Source: Ruminiclostridium sp. (GTDB taxonomy: Bacteria > Bacillota > Clostridia > Oscillospirales > Oscillospiraceae). From it: a DNA stretch of 51,780 nucleotides. Both the position numbers and the translations under genes were made by a program. Below the pieces are notes generated by a model. That model made no database searches. It was not told the DNA's origin and saw nothing but the letters and a program-made list of their open reading frames with translations. Where the stretch lies: the NCBI GenBank assembly GCA_017435425.1, contig JAFSFC010000005.1, forward strand, positions 1-51,780, written 5' to 3'. Numbering within the stretch: the first letter of the stretch is position 1; each line of letters opens with the position of its first letter. Below, in pieces: positions 41,045 to 48,431 of this stretch.

Positions 41045-41413
41045 ATGTCGCAGAACAGCTTTGAACGCATGGGCGGGAGCTATCGTCAGGAAGGCGATTA
41101 CCTGCTCCCTGACGTCACCGTCCCGGCAACGCCCCACATTGGTTTTTGGGGCAGAAGAAGGTTGGAGCACCTGCGAAAGCACCGGGACCCTATCTATACC
41201 GGCCTGCTTCTCAGGGGAACCCTGAACACTCACCTGGAAGAGATCGACCAACAGGCGGAGGAGCTGCTGGACCTTCTGGTGGCGCAGATGGCCAGGGTAG
41301 AGGGTGTGACGGAGGACCTGAAAGCCCGGGATCAAATGGCCTGGGTCCGTGCCATGAACAATATGCAGGCCAGGGCGGCGGAGATCGTTTGCCGTGACCT
41401 GATCAACACTTGA
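41045..41413 (+). CDS. tnpV: TnpV family transposon-encoded protein
   Basis: A 122-residue protein matching TnpV, a small protein carried by mobilisable elements and conjugative transposons of Clostridia. Marks are the start FERMGGSYRQEGDYLLPD, the IGFWGRRRLEHLRKHRDPIY block, the L-N-T-H-L-E-E-I-D-x-Q-A-E-E repeat and the end GVTEDLKA...QMAWVRAMNNMQARAAEIV. The gene looks intact with ACGGAGG before the ATG. Its molecular function is not established. No transposase is beside it, so it marks a decayed or partial element whose integrase may be the one at 44465. Confidence 0.88.
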   Translation: MSQNSFERMGGSYRQEGDYLLPDVTVPATPHIGFWGRRRLEHLRKHRDPIYTGLLLRGTLNTHLEEIDQQAEELLDLLVAQMARVEGVTEDLKARDQMAWVRAMNNMQARAAEIVCRDLINT

Positions 41414-41425
41414 CGGAACAACGAA

Positions 41426-41468
41426 CCGGGCCCGTCCGCAGCGCATTGCTTCGGACGGGCCCGGTCTT
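41426..41468. terminator. Long GC hairpin between tnpV and the SLH gene
   Basis: Thirteen-base arms CCGGGCCCGTCCG/CGGACGGGCCCGG with a 13-base loop. T-rich tracts on either side are poor, but its place between convergent genes fits a shared terminator. Confidence 0.6.
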
Positions 41469-41488
41469 GCGTGTTCTGTTCTTCGGCG

Positions 41489-43669
41489 TCACTTCATATC
41501 CCGATACAGGAAGGTGACGATCTGCCCCCGGGTGCAGGTGTCGTCGGGGGAGAAGGTGTTGGCTCCGGTGCCCTGGGTCACGTTCTTCTCCACGGCCCAG
41601 GCTACGGCCTTGGCGTAATAGGCGCTGTCGGCCACGTCGGCGAAGGGGGCCGCACCGGAAGCCGCCGGGGTCTCCTCGAACCGGTGGAGGAAGGTCACCA
41701 CCTGGCCCCGGGTGCAGCCCTGGTCAGGGGCGAAAGTGTCCGCCGTGGCCCCGTTGGTGATCCCCTTCTCCACCGCCCAGAGGACGGCGTCGGCGTAATA
41801 GGCGCTCTTGTCCACGTCGGTGAAGGGGTTGTCCGTCTTGGCCGGAGCCGGGGAGCCCGCCGCCCGCCAGAGGAAGGTCACCACTTGCCCTCTGGTGCAG
41901 GTGGCGTTGGGGGAGAAGGTGTCCGCCCCGGTGCCCTGGGTGACGGCCTTGTCCACCGCCCAGGCCACGGCCTCGGTGAAGTAGGCCCCGTCGGGCACGT
42001 CCTTGAAGCCGCTGTGGGGGGAGATGGGGACCGTGGGGTCCGTGGGTGTCGGCTCCGCCTGCTTCCAGTGGGCGTAGATCGTGGTGTCCTCGGTGAACAC
42101 GGTGTCCTTGGGGACCACGGTGTCGCCCTTGGGCCCGGCGTACCAGCCGGTGAAGGTGTAGCCCTCCTTGGTGGGCGTGGGGAAGGAGGCCAGCTTGCCG
42201 TCGGTGCCCGTGACGGCGGTGGTGGGGCTCACCGTGCCGCTCATGGGGTTGAAGGTGATGGTGTAGGTGGTGGGGGCCTTTTCTGCGACCGTTACCAGCA
42301 TAGCCGCTGTTTTTCCGTTACAGGTAGCAACGATTGCTGTCTGTGCGCCCACTGTGGCTGTTGGCAACACAGTCACAACGCCCTTGTTGTCCACTGTAGC
42401 GATGTTGGTATTGTTGCTTCTCCAAGTAATGGTACCCTTCGCCCCTTCCGGCAGGAGTGTTGTCTGCACCGTAAAGCTATCACCTTGTTTTACGGTCTTC
42501 TCTTCTGGCGAGAGGAAAAGGCCCTCAACTGCGATATTTTTTTCTGCGACTGTTACCAACATAGCTGCCGTTTTTCCGTTACAGGTGGCAACGATGGCCG
42601 TCTGTGCTCCTACTGTTGCTGTTGGCAAAACGGTCACAACACCATCATTATTGACGGTCGCAATATTGGTATTGTTGCTTTTCCATGCAATCGTTCCTTC
42701 TGCCCCTTCTGGCAGGAGCGTTGCCTGCACCGTAAAGCTGTCGCCCTGTTCGACGGTCTTTTCTTCGGGAGAGAGGTAAATTACAGTTGCCTGGATCGGC
42801 GTCGCATCGGTATATGAATACCTAAAGCTGTGCTTTGCAGATATTCTTTCACCATTTCCATCTCTTGCGTATATTTCTCCCCAATAAATACCATAGGATT
42901 TATTATTTTTCTCTAAATATGCTCTCGCATCAACAGAAGTATCGTCGGTATAGAACCCTATATTAGAAACAACAAATAAATAGTCCGCAGCACCACCAAA
43001 GGCGTCCCAGGAAACTACCCCTGCGGGCGACACTTGAACATTCGTAAGTGGTGGAAGTGTGGATTCAGTCGTTCTGGTCACTTCATTACTTGTACCCATG
43101 TCGCTGGAAGGATAGCCTTTCGCCCCTGTTGCATAAACCTCCGCAGTATACTTATGTGTTCCTTCTTCTAAATAAGTGGATACATCCGCACTGGTGGTAA
43201 ACGCTCTAAAACTTAGTTTTGCAACACCGTCCCTCAGGATATACACTGTGTATCCAGTGGCATTTGTGACAGGATCCCATGATAAAACATCACCATCACT
43301 CCAATTGACGTTTGTCGGACGGTCAAGTTTTGGATGCGGTGAAGTATATGTGTAACTTAACAAGCTTGCTTCTGAAATCTTTGTTCCGCCAGATTCAGCC
43401 CAAAGTTCTACTGACCAAGTTCCGCTGGTTCTGCATTTTTCTGCAAAAAAATCATACAAATCAAGAGAAGTATTCGTTGTAGTCTCCTCAAGCGCACCAC
43501 TTTTAATGTGGTACTTGTCTGCGCCTGCAAAAGCGTCCCAAGAAAGAACACCCGCCGAAGAAAGAGATACATTTTGCAAGGTCCCCGCCGCATACGCCAC
43601 CGGCCCGCCCACGGTGAGCAGCCCCAGGGCCATCACCAGGGCCAAACCCAAACTCAACCATTTTTTCAT
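41489..43669 (-). CDS. Cell-surface protein: Fn3-like repeats, two Big_2 domains, InlB-type repeat, three SLH domains
   Basis: A 726-residue exported protein. A signal peptide covers about residues 1-27. Three Fn3-like segments follow (each with V-(L/V)-S-W-D), then two nearly identical Big_2 domains (LSPEEKTV-x-QGDSFTVQ ... SNNTNIATV), then an InlB B-repeat (EGYTFTGWYAGPKGD), then three SLH domains (FKDVP..YFTEAVAWA, FTDVDKSAYY, FADVADSAYY) that bind the cell wall polymer. It is an adhesin or surface-layer associated protein. The 5' third is AT-rich and the rest GC-rich, indicating a mosaic origin. Start at 43669 with GGAGGTG. A terminator-like hairpin precedes it. Confidence 0.9.
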   Translation of the reverse strand: MKKWLSLGLALVMALGLLTVGGPVAYAAGTLQNVSLSSAGVLSWDAFAGADKYHIKSGALEETTTNTSLDLYDFFAEKCRTSGTWSVELWAESGGTKISEASLLSYTYTSPHPKLDRPTNVNWSDGDVLSWDPVTNATGYTVYILRDGVAKLSFRAFTTSADVSTYLEEGTHKYTAEVYATGAKGYPSSDMGTSNEVTRTTESTLPPLTNVQVSPAGVVSWDAFGGAADYLFVVSNIGFYTDDTSVDARAYLEKNNKSYGIYWGEIYARDGNGERISAKHSFRYSYTDATPIQATVIYLSPEEKTVEQGDSFTVQATLLPEGAEGTIAWKSNNTNIATVNNDGVVTVLPTATVGAQTAIVATCNGKTAAMLVTVAEKNIAVEGLFLSPEEKTVKQGDSFTVQTTLLPEGAKGTITWRSNNTNIATVDNKGVVTVLPTATVGAQTAIVATCNGKTAAMLVTVAEKAPTTYTITFNPMSGTVSPTTAVTGTDGKLASFPTPTKEGYTFTGWYAGPKGDTVVPKDTVFTEDTTIYAHWKQAEPTPTDPTVPISPHSGFKDVPDGAYFTEAVAWAVDKAVTQGTGADTFSPNATCTRGQVVTFLWRAAGSPAPAKTDNPFTDVDKSAYYADAVLWAVEKGITNGATADTFAPDQGCTRGQVVTFLHRFEETPAASGAAPFADVADSAYYAKAVAWAVEKNVTQGTGANTFSPDDTCTRGQIVTFLYRDMK

Positions 43670-43707
43670 ACAAAACACCTCCAAATTTCTCTCGTATTCC
43701 TAACCTG

Positions 43708-43765
43708 CCAAAACAAAAGCGCGCCGCCCCGGCGGGGGAGAGAGTCCCCGCCGGGTCAGCGCGCT
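43708..43765 (-). terminator. Terminator-like hairpin upstream of the SLH gene
   Basis: Outer arms AGCGCGC/GCGCGCT and inner CCCCGCCGGG/CCCGGCGGGG; TTTTGTTTT follows on the minus strand. It lies between the small-peptide ORF and the SLH start, and could act as an attenuator. Confidence 0.7.
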
Positions 43766-43819
43766 ATTCTGGTCTTATTCCATACCGAAGGAAGGGTACG
43801 GCGTGCCTTATCCTTACCC

Positions 43820-43894
43820 TTATCCGTTCCGTTCCGGTCCGTTCCGTTCCGTTCCGATGATGCACATTTTTTCCGATTTGTCAAGTAGCTTCAT
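43820..43894 (-). CDS. 24-residue leader peptide ending in ERNG repeats
   Basis: A short ORF with ATG at 43892-43894, AAGGAG 8 bases upstream and a strong promoter about 45 bases before. It begins MKLLDKSEKMCIIG and ends in two ERNG units (TERNGPERNG). The repeat is encoded by CGGAA pentanucleotides, so gain or loss of one unit would shift the frame and extend the peptide past the present TAA. It is too short to be recognised; it may be a leader peptide regulating the downstream terminator and SLH gene, or a signalling peptide. Confidence 0.45.
   Translation of the reverse strand: MKLLDKSEKMCIIGTERNGPERNG
43823..43856. repeat. CCGTT pentanucleotide tandem repeat
   Basis: About six and a half units of CCGTT (minus strand AACGG), with one unit changed to CCGGT, inside the small leader ORF. 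Confidence 0.85.
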
Positions 43895-43940
43895 GACAGT
43901 TTCTCCTTCATCGGCATGGGCGAAGACGTTCTCCGACGTC

Positions 43941-43970
43941 ATTATACCACACTTTTGACGATTTAGTCAA
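43941..43970 (-). promoter_or_regulatory. Promoter of the leader peptide / SLH transcript
   Basis: Minus strand TTGACT (43965-43970), 18-base spacer, TATAAT (43941-43946) preceded by TGG. Confidence 0.75.
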
Positions 43971-44036
43971 TTAGCCGCGCGAAGAATCTCAGGTACCGAT
44001 TTTGTCCCTCTGCTGGAAAAAGCCCAAGGTATCCTC

Positions 44037-44065
44037 TTGACGCGGGCGAACATTTGTACTATAGT
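44037..44065 (+). promoter_or_regulatory. Plus-strand promoter with SOS-like site
   Basis: TTGACG (44037-44042), 17-base spacer, TATAGT (44060-44065). The spacer contains CGAACATTTGTACT, a degenerate form of the LexA-type box seen at 35739-35752 (they share GAACATTTGT). Confidence 0.65.
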
Positions 44066-44144
44066 ATGATTGGCTCTTTTGAGAGCCCACAACTTCATAG
44101 CGTGTGATCGCACCCTTCCTCATCTTCCCAGATGAGACGGCTCT

Positions 44145-44229
44145 TTCAGCCGGGTACATAGTTATATCACAACCTGCGAGGCCAGCCCAAGGCCCCGTTG
44201 GTTTGGTGTAACTATGTGCCCGGCTTTTT
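44145..44229 (+). ncRNA. Large imperfect hairpin ending in a T-run (structured RNA or terminator)
   Basis: AGCCGGGTACATAGTTATA (44145 on) pairs with TAACTATGTGCCCGGCT near 44208-44225, enclosing a GC-rich inner part with GGCC/GGCC-type pairing, then TTTTTCG. It lies about 75 bases downstream of the plus promoter. Its length and loops suggest a regulatory RNA, with termination at 44229 or readthrough into the next small ORF. Confidence 0.5.
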
Positions 44230-44236
44230 CGTCGGG

Positions 44237-44326
44237 ATGATTCGAGGCTTCTCTCCGGAAGAGATGGAAGAGGCTTTTCAAGAGGGCGTGGAGCGTAGGA
44301 AGCGTGAGCGTGAAAAAACGGCGTAA
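44237..44326 (+). CDS. Possible 29-residue basic mini-protein
   Basis: ATG at 44237 opens a frame reading MIRGFSPEEMEEAF then a charged, Arg/Lys/Glu-rich helix ending EREKTA. The frame is open back to 44162 (54 codons, including PLVWCNYVPGFFVG), so the real product could be longer if a non-ATG start inside the hairpin is used. GTCGGG is a poor ribosome binding site. A terminator follows at 44383. Unrecognised. Confidence 0.3.
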   Translation: MIRGFSPEEMEEAFQEGVERRKREREKTA

Positions 44327-44382
44327 CCACAAGGATTAAGCCGTTTCGGAGAAAAATTGAACTGTGTTTACGAAGGCCGCTT

Positions 44383-44429
44383 GGGGCACCTTCCTTACGG
44401 AGGGTGCCCCTTTCGCAGGTGCTTTTTTT
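44383..44429 (+). terminator. Terminator after the mini-protein
   Basis: GGGGCACC/GGTGCCCC stem with inner TCC/GGA, then TTTCGCAGGTGCTTTTTTT. Confidence 0.65.
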
Positions 44430-44464
44430 AGGCCTCGCAGCCTTTCGCCGCAGCAGCGGGTCTC

Positions 44465-45550
44465 TCAAGTCCGTCTCTTCCGTCCGTCCAGCTTGGCCAT
44501 GTTGGCGTGGAGGACCTTCTGGTTCCGGTGGGTGTAGATGTTGGCGGTCACCGAAATATTGGCGTGGCCCATGAGCTCCTTGGCCACGTTGATGGGGACC
44601 CCCGCCCGCTGGAGGTCGGTGCAGAAGGTGTGCCGCAGGCAGTAGGGGGTCAGGTCCGGGGAGAGAACGCTCTTGACGATCTTTCCCTCCACCACCTTGG
44701 CCCCCATGTGGATATCCAGGGCCTTGGCAAAGGCCTGCCACCGCCGCCGCTGGCTGTTGGCGCTGGGGATATTCCCCCGGGCGTCCGGAAAGACCGGCTG
44801 GTCGGCCTCCCCCCGGGCCTCCCACATCTTCTCCCGAAGCTCCTGGCGCATGGGGATGTCCCGGTTTCCCGCCTCGGTCTTGGTCCCCTTCACCGTCCGG
44901 GAGCCGCTCTCCACCGCCTTGTACACGTGGATCTCATTCCGCTGGAAGTCGATGTCCGACCACAGCAGGGCGGCGGTCTCCCCGGGCCGGAGCCCGGCAT
45001 AGAGGATGGTCAGCACCCACAGCCCTGCCGGGTGGTCCTGGGCCACCGCCAGCAGATGCCTGCGCTCCTTATCGGTGATGGACCGCCGGCTCCCCCGGCT
45101 GGTCTCCGGCAGGACCAGGCCCTCTGCCGGGTCATAGACGATGAGCCGGGACCGCCGGGCCTGGCGGAAGAGCTCCTGCATCACCATCCGCAGCTTGGTC
45201 AGGTGGGAGTAGGACATCCCCGCCTGGGTGTTCAGGATGGCCTGGAGGTCCAGATCCCGGATGTCCTGCACCTTTCGGTGGCCGATGGCCGGACGGATGT
45301 ACCGCTCGTACTTCTCATCGTACAGGCTCAGGCTCTTGGGGGTGAGCCCCGAGGGCTCCTTGTAGATCTCCTTCCACCGCCGGAACCACTGGTCCACAGT
45401 GGACTCCCCGCTGGCGGTCAGGTCATCCCGGCGGAGATTCTCCACCAGGACGGCCAGCTTGGCGCAGGCCTCCTCTTCGGTCTTGCCCCGGACCTCATAC
45501 CGGCGGCCGCCCCAGGTGATACTTTTGCGAACATAGACATAGTTTTTCAT
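44465..45550 (-). CDS. Tyrosine recombinase / phage-type integrase
   Basis: A 361-residue site-specific recombinase. The N-terminal arm-binding part (YVRKSITWGGRRYEVRGKTEEEA) and the SAM-like core-binding domain (TVDQWFRRWKEIYKEP ... YIRPAIG) are followed by the catalytic domain: Arg I in LYAGLRPGETAAL, Box II as YCLRHTFCTDLQRAGV with Y in place of the usual first His, and GHANISVTANIYTH with the final His and nucleophilic Tyr. Length fits integrases of conjugative and mobilisable elements. It lies directly after the ABC operon on the same strand; its AGGAGG is paired in the hairpin at 45558-45595. Likely works on the element containing tnpV. Confidence 0.93.
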   Translation of the reverse strand: MKNYVYVRKSITWGGRRYEVRGKTEEEACAKLAVLVENLRRDDLTASGESTVDQWFRRWKEIYKEPSGLTPKSLSLYDEKYERYIRPAIGHRKVQDIRDLDLQAILNTQAGMSYSHLTKLRMVMQELFRQARRSRLIVYDPAEGLVLPETSRGSRRSITDKERRHLLAVAQDHPAGLWVLTILYAGLRPGETAALLWSDIDFQRNEIHVYKAVESGSRTVKGTKTEAGNRDIPMRQELREKMWEARGEADQPVFPDARGNIPSANSQRRRWQAFAKALDIHMGAKVVEGKIVKSVLSPDLTPYCLRHTFCTDLQRAGVPINVAKELMGHANISVTANIYTHRNQKVLHANMAKLDGRKRRT

Positions 45551-45554
45551 ACAA

Positions 45555-45598
45555 AAACCTCCTGTTGTAAGATGGCTTCATCCTACAACAGGAGGTCT
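45555..45598 (-). terminator. Hairpin: ABC operon terminator that also masks the integrase RBS
   Basis: Perfect 12-base arms CCTCCTGTTGTA (45558-45569) and TACAACAGGAGG (45584-45595), 14-base loop, TTTTTG following on the minus strand. The 3' arm, read on the minus strand, contains the AGGAGG of the integrase gene, 8 bases before its ATG. Confidence 0.8.
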
Positions 45599-45617
45599 AT
45601 TTTTGTCAGTGTTTCTC

Positions 45618-46397
45618 TTACTCAGACAGGAGCATCCGGTCGCTTTCGATGTTGAACTTCTCCAGCAGATCCCGGACGGTGAGATTCTTTTTCTCCTCTC
45701 CCTTGATGTCCACCACCACACGGCCGGAATCCATCATGATAAGGCGGTTGCCGTACTGGATGGCGTTCTTCATGTTGTGGGTGACCATGAGGGTGGTGAG
45801 CTTGTCCCGGGCCACGATCTCCTCGGTGAGCTGGAGGACCTTGTCTGCCGTCTTGGGGTCCAGGGCAGCGGTGTGCTCGTCCAGCAGCAGCAGCTCGGGC
45901 TTTTTCAGGGTGGCCATCAGCAGGGTCAGGGCCTGCCGCTGGCCGCCGGACAGGAGGCCCACCTTGCTGGTCATCCGGTCCTCCAGACCTAAGCCCAGGG
46001 TGGCCAGACGCGCCCGGAAGAGCTCCCGCTCCTCCCGGGTGATGCCCTTGCCCAGGCCGCGGCTCCTGCCCCGGCGGTTGGCCAGAGCCAGGTTCTCCTC
46101 AATGCCCATGGTGGCAGCGGTACCCATCATGGGGTCCTGGAACACACGGCCCAGGTATTTGGCCCGCTTATGCTCGGGCAGGTGGGTCAGGTCCACCCCG
46201 TTCAGGGTGATGGTACCCTCGTCAGCAGGGAACACGCCGGAGATCAGGTTCAGCATGGTGGATTTGCCTGCGCCGTTGCCGCCGATGATGGTGACGAAAT
46301 CCCCGTCCTCCAGGGTCAGGTCCAGGCCGTTGATGGCCCGCTTCTCGTTGACGGTGCCGGCGTTGAAGGTCTTATAGAGTCCTTTCAGTTCAAGCAT
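45618..46397 (-). CDS. ABC transporter ATP-binding protein (TrpZ-like)
   Basis: A 259-residue ATPase. Walker A GGNGAGKST (residues about 38-46), Q-loop FQDP, signature LSGGQRQAL, Walker B LLLLDEHTA with the aspartate and glutamate, and the switch histidine in VTHNM. The group is the ABC_sub_bind/TrpXYZ importer class. Start at 46397, which overlaps the permease end by 8 bases and has AAAGGAGG; a longer frame has no ribosome binding site. Last gene of the importer operon. Energises uptake through the permease upstream. Confidence 0.92.
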   Translation of the reverse strand: MLELKGLYKTFNAGTVNEKRAINGLDLTLEDGDFVTIIGGNGAGKSTMLNLISGVFPADEGTITLNGVDLTHLPEHKRAKYLGRVFQDPMMGTAATMGIEENLALANRRGRSRGLGKGITREERELFRARLATLGLGLEDRMTSKVGLLSGGQRQALTLLMATLKKPELLLLDEHTAALDPKTADKVLQLTEEIVARDKLTTLMVTHNMKNAIQYGNRLIMMDSGRVVVDIKGEEKKNLTVRDLLEKFNIESDRMLLSE

Positions 46398-47343
46398 GGG
46401 GTGCACCCTCCTTTGCCTTGGGAGTCTTCCGCTTGCCGTGGAAGTACTTGCTCTTCCAGTAGGGCAGGGCCAGGAAGACGGCCACCACCAGAGCGGACAG
46501 AAGCTTGAGCAGGTTGGCGTCCAGACCCATCTGGATGACGATCTGGATGACCACATAGTAGATGATGGAGCCCAGAACCACAGACAGGAGCTTCAGGGCG
46601 AAATTCCGGAAGATCCGGCTGAAGACCGCTTCACCGATGATAACGGCAGCCAGGCCGATGACGATGGCACCGCGGCCCATGCTCACGTCGGCAAAGCCCT
46701 GGTACTGGCAGAGCAGAGCACCGGAGAAGGCCACCAGACCGTTGGAGACCATGAGGCCAATGACCTTGTTCCGCTCCACGTTGATGCCCTGGGCCCGGCT
46801 CATGTTGGGGTTGGCGCCGGTGGCGCGGATGGAGCAGCCGGCTTCCGTACCGAAGAACCAGTAGAGGAGGGCAATGAGGGCCACGATGATGAGGGCAACC
46901 ATGATGAGGGGGTTGCCCAGGACAGCCTCCTTGACCCAGCGCAGGGAAATGACCAGGTCGTACTTATCCACGTTGATGGCCTGGTTGGCCTTGCCCATGA
47001 TCTTCAGGTTGATGGAGTACAAAGACAGCTGGGTGAGGATACCGGCCAGGATGGCAGGGATCCCCATGAAAGTGTGGAAAATGCCGGTCATAAGGCCAGT
47101 GAGCAGACCCGCCACGGTGGCGATGAGCATAGCCAGCCAGGGGTTGCAGCCCATAAGCATCATCATGATGCACACGGCACCGCCGGTACACAGGGAGCCG
47201 TCCACGGTCAGGTCGGCGATGTCCAGAATGCGGAAGGTGATGTACACGCCGATGGCCATGATGCCCCAGATAAGGCCCTGGGCCACAGCGCCGGGGAGGG
47301 CAGCAGGCACCGTCAGGAGCCTGGATAGGAATACTTCAAACAC
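46390..47343 (-). CDS. ABC transporter permease (TrpY-like)
   Basis: A 317-residue permease with about eight to nine membrane spans of the BPD_transp_2 type. It contains IMAIGVYITFRILDIADLTVDGS at the first spans, GIPAILAGILTQLSLYSINLKIMG and the coupling-loop region GANPNMSRAQGIN-x-x-R near residue 200. The start codon is GTG at 47341-47343 after AGGAGG. It sits between the second binding-protein gene and the ATPase, giving a complete importer with a single homodimeric permease. Confidence 0.92.
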   Translation of the reverse strand: MFEVFLSRLLTVPAALPGAVAQGLIWGIMAIGVYITFRILDIADLTVDGSLCTGGAVCIMMMLMGCNPWLAMLIATVAGLLTGLMTGIFHTFMGIPAILAGILTQLSLYSINLKIMGKANQAINVDKYDLVISLRWVKEAVLGNPLIMVALIIVALIALLYWFFGTEAGCSIRATGANPNMSRAQGINVERNKVIGLMVSNGLVAFSGALLCQYQGFADVSMGRGAIVIGLAAVIIGEAVFSRIFRNFALKLLSVVLGSIIYYVVIQIVIQMGLDANLLKLLSALVVAVFLALPYWKSKYFHGKRKTPKAKEGAPHA

Positions 47344-47361
47344 GATACGTCCTCCTGTTTC

Positions 47362-48333
47362 TTATTCTGCAATGACCACGGGGGTGTAGCCCTCGGGGAC
47401 AGCAAGACCCAGCGCCTCGCAGATCTCGGGGTTGTAGGTCTTGACCGCCGTGGTGTATTCGATGGGCATGGTGGAGATGTCTGCCTCCCCGGTGAGGATC
47501 CGGGCGGCCATTCCGCCGGTGATCCGGCCCAGCTCATAGTAGTTGATGGGCAGGGCAGCCACGCCGCAGCCGGCACAGATGCCGTTGTCGCCCCCCATGA
47601 CGGGGACCTTGGCAGGACGGCAGATGTTGTCGATGATGCCTGCGTTGGCGGCCACGGTGTTATCTGTGGGAACAAAGATCACGTCGCAGGCCTCGGAGGC
47701 TGCCATGCACACAGCCCCCAGGTCGGTGGAGTCCACAAAGGGGAAGTCCAGGCAGGTGTAGCCCAGTGCTTCCAGCTCGGCCCAGACCACCTCCACCTGA
47801 TACAGGGAGTTGGCCTCAGAGGAACAGTAGAGCATGCCCACGGTCTCCGCCTCCGGGAACCACTCCCGGATCATAGCGGCCTGCTGGTCCAGGGAGGTCA
47901 GGTCGGAAGTACCGGAGATGTTTCCCCCCACGGTGCCGTCAAAGTTTTCAATGTCCAGGGCAGCGCCGTACTCGGTGACCGAGGTGCACAGGATGGGGAT
48001 CTCCCCGGTGCCGGCCACGGCAGCCTGAAGGGCAGGGGTGGCGTTGGCCAGGATCAGATCCACACCGTTGGACACAAAGCTGTTGATGATGACCGAGCAG
48101 GTGTTGGAGTCGTTCTGGGCGTTCTGGAGGTCAAACTCCACGGCCCCCTCCCCCAAACTCTCCACCAGGGCGTCCTGGAACCCCTGGGTGGCGGCGTCCA
48201 GAGCTTCATGCTGGACCAGCTGGCAGATGCCCACCGTGTAGGCGGTCTCACCTCCGGTGTCCTGGGAGCCGCTGCAGGCACACAGGCCCAGACACAGAAG
48301 GACCGCCGGCAGAGCGGTCAGTAATTTCTTCAT
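47362..48333 (-). CDS. ABC transporter substrate-binding protein (ABC_sub_bind/TrpX-like), second copy
   Basis: A 323-residue lipoprotein. The signal peptide ends LCLGLCACSG, a lipobox with the lipidated Cys near residue 20. The mature part is a periplasmic-binding fold of the ABC_sub_bind family: YTVGICQLVQHEALDAATQGF, NDSNTCSVIINSFV, ILCTSVTEYGAAL, FVPTDNTVAANAGII and GGDNGICAGCGVAALP. It is clearly related to the upstream binding protein. TrpX-type proteins bind tryptophan or other aromatic or amino compounds; the ligand here is unknown. Positioned directly ahead of the permease. Confidence 0.92.
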   Translation of the reverse strand: MKKLLTALPAVLLCLGLCACSGSQDTGGETAYTVGICQLVQHEALDAATQGFQDALVESLGEGAVEFDLQNAQNDSNTCSVIINSFVSNGVDLILANATPALQAAVAGTGEIPILCTSVTEYGAALDIENFDGTVGGNISGTSDLTSLDQQAAMIREWFPEAETVGMLYCSSEANSLYQVEVVWAELEALGYTCLDFPFVDSTDLGAVCMAASEACDVIFVPTDNTVAANAGIIDNICRPAKVPVMGGDNGICAGCGVAALPINYYELGRITGGMAARILTGEADISTMPIEYTTAVKTYNPEICEALGLAVPEGYTPVVIAE

Positions 48334-48372
48334 GGGTAAGTACCTTCTTTTCTCAAAACTGATTTTCCTGTG

Positions 48373-48406
48373 CCAAAAGCCAGCGGGAAATGGTTTTCCC
48401 GCTGGC
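48373..48406 (-). terminator. Intercistronic hairpin between the two binding-protein genes
   Basis: GCCAGCGGGAAA/TTTCCCGCTGGC with loop TGGT; TTTTGG follows on the minus strand. Partial termination would leave more of the first binding protein than of the rest. Confidence 0.6.
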
Positions 48407-48431
48407 CGGCTGTTCTATTTTCGGAGGTGAT

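Noticed and set aside
43823..43856. Possible CRISPR-like repeats
   Set aside because: Units are 5 bases in direct tandem with no spacers and no cas genes.
43989..44825. Minus-strand frame whose tail begins at a MYPAERAV block
   Set aside because: Most of it is antisense/out-of-frame to the integrase; the tail covers the plus-strand promoter and hairpin and has no ribosome binding site of note. Kept only as a remote possibility.
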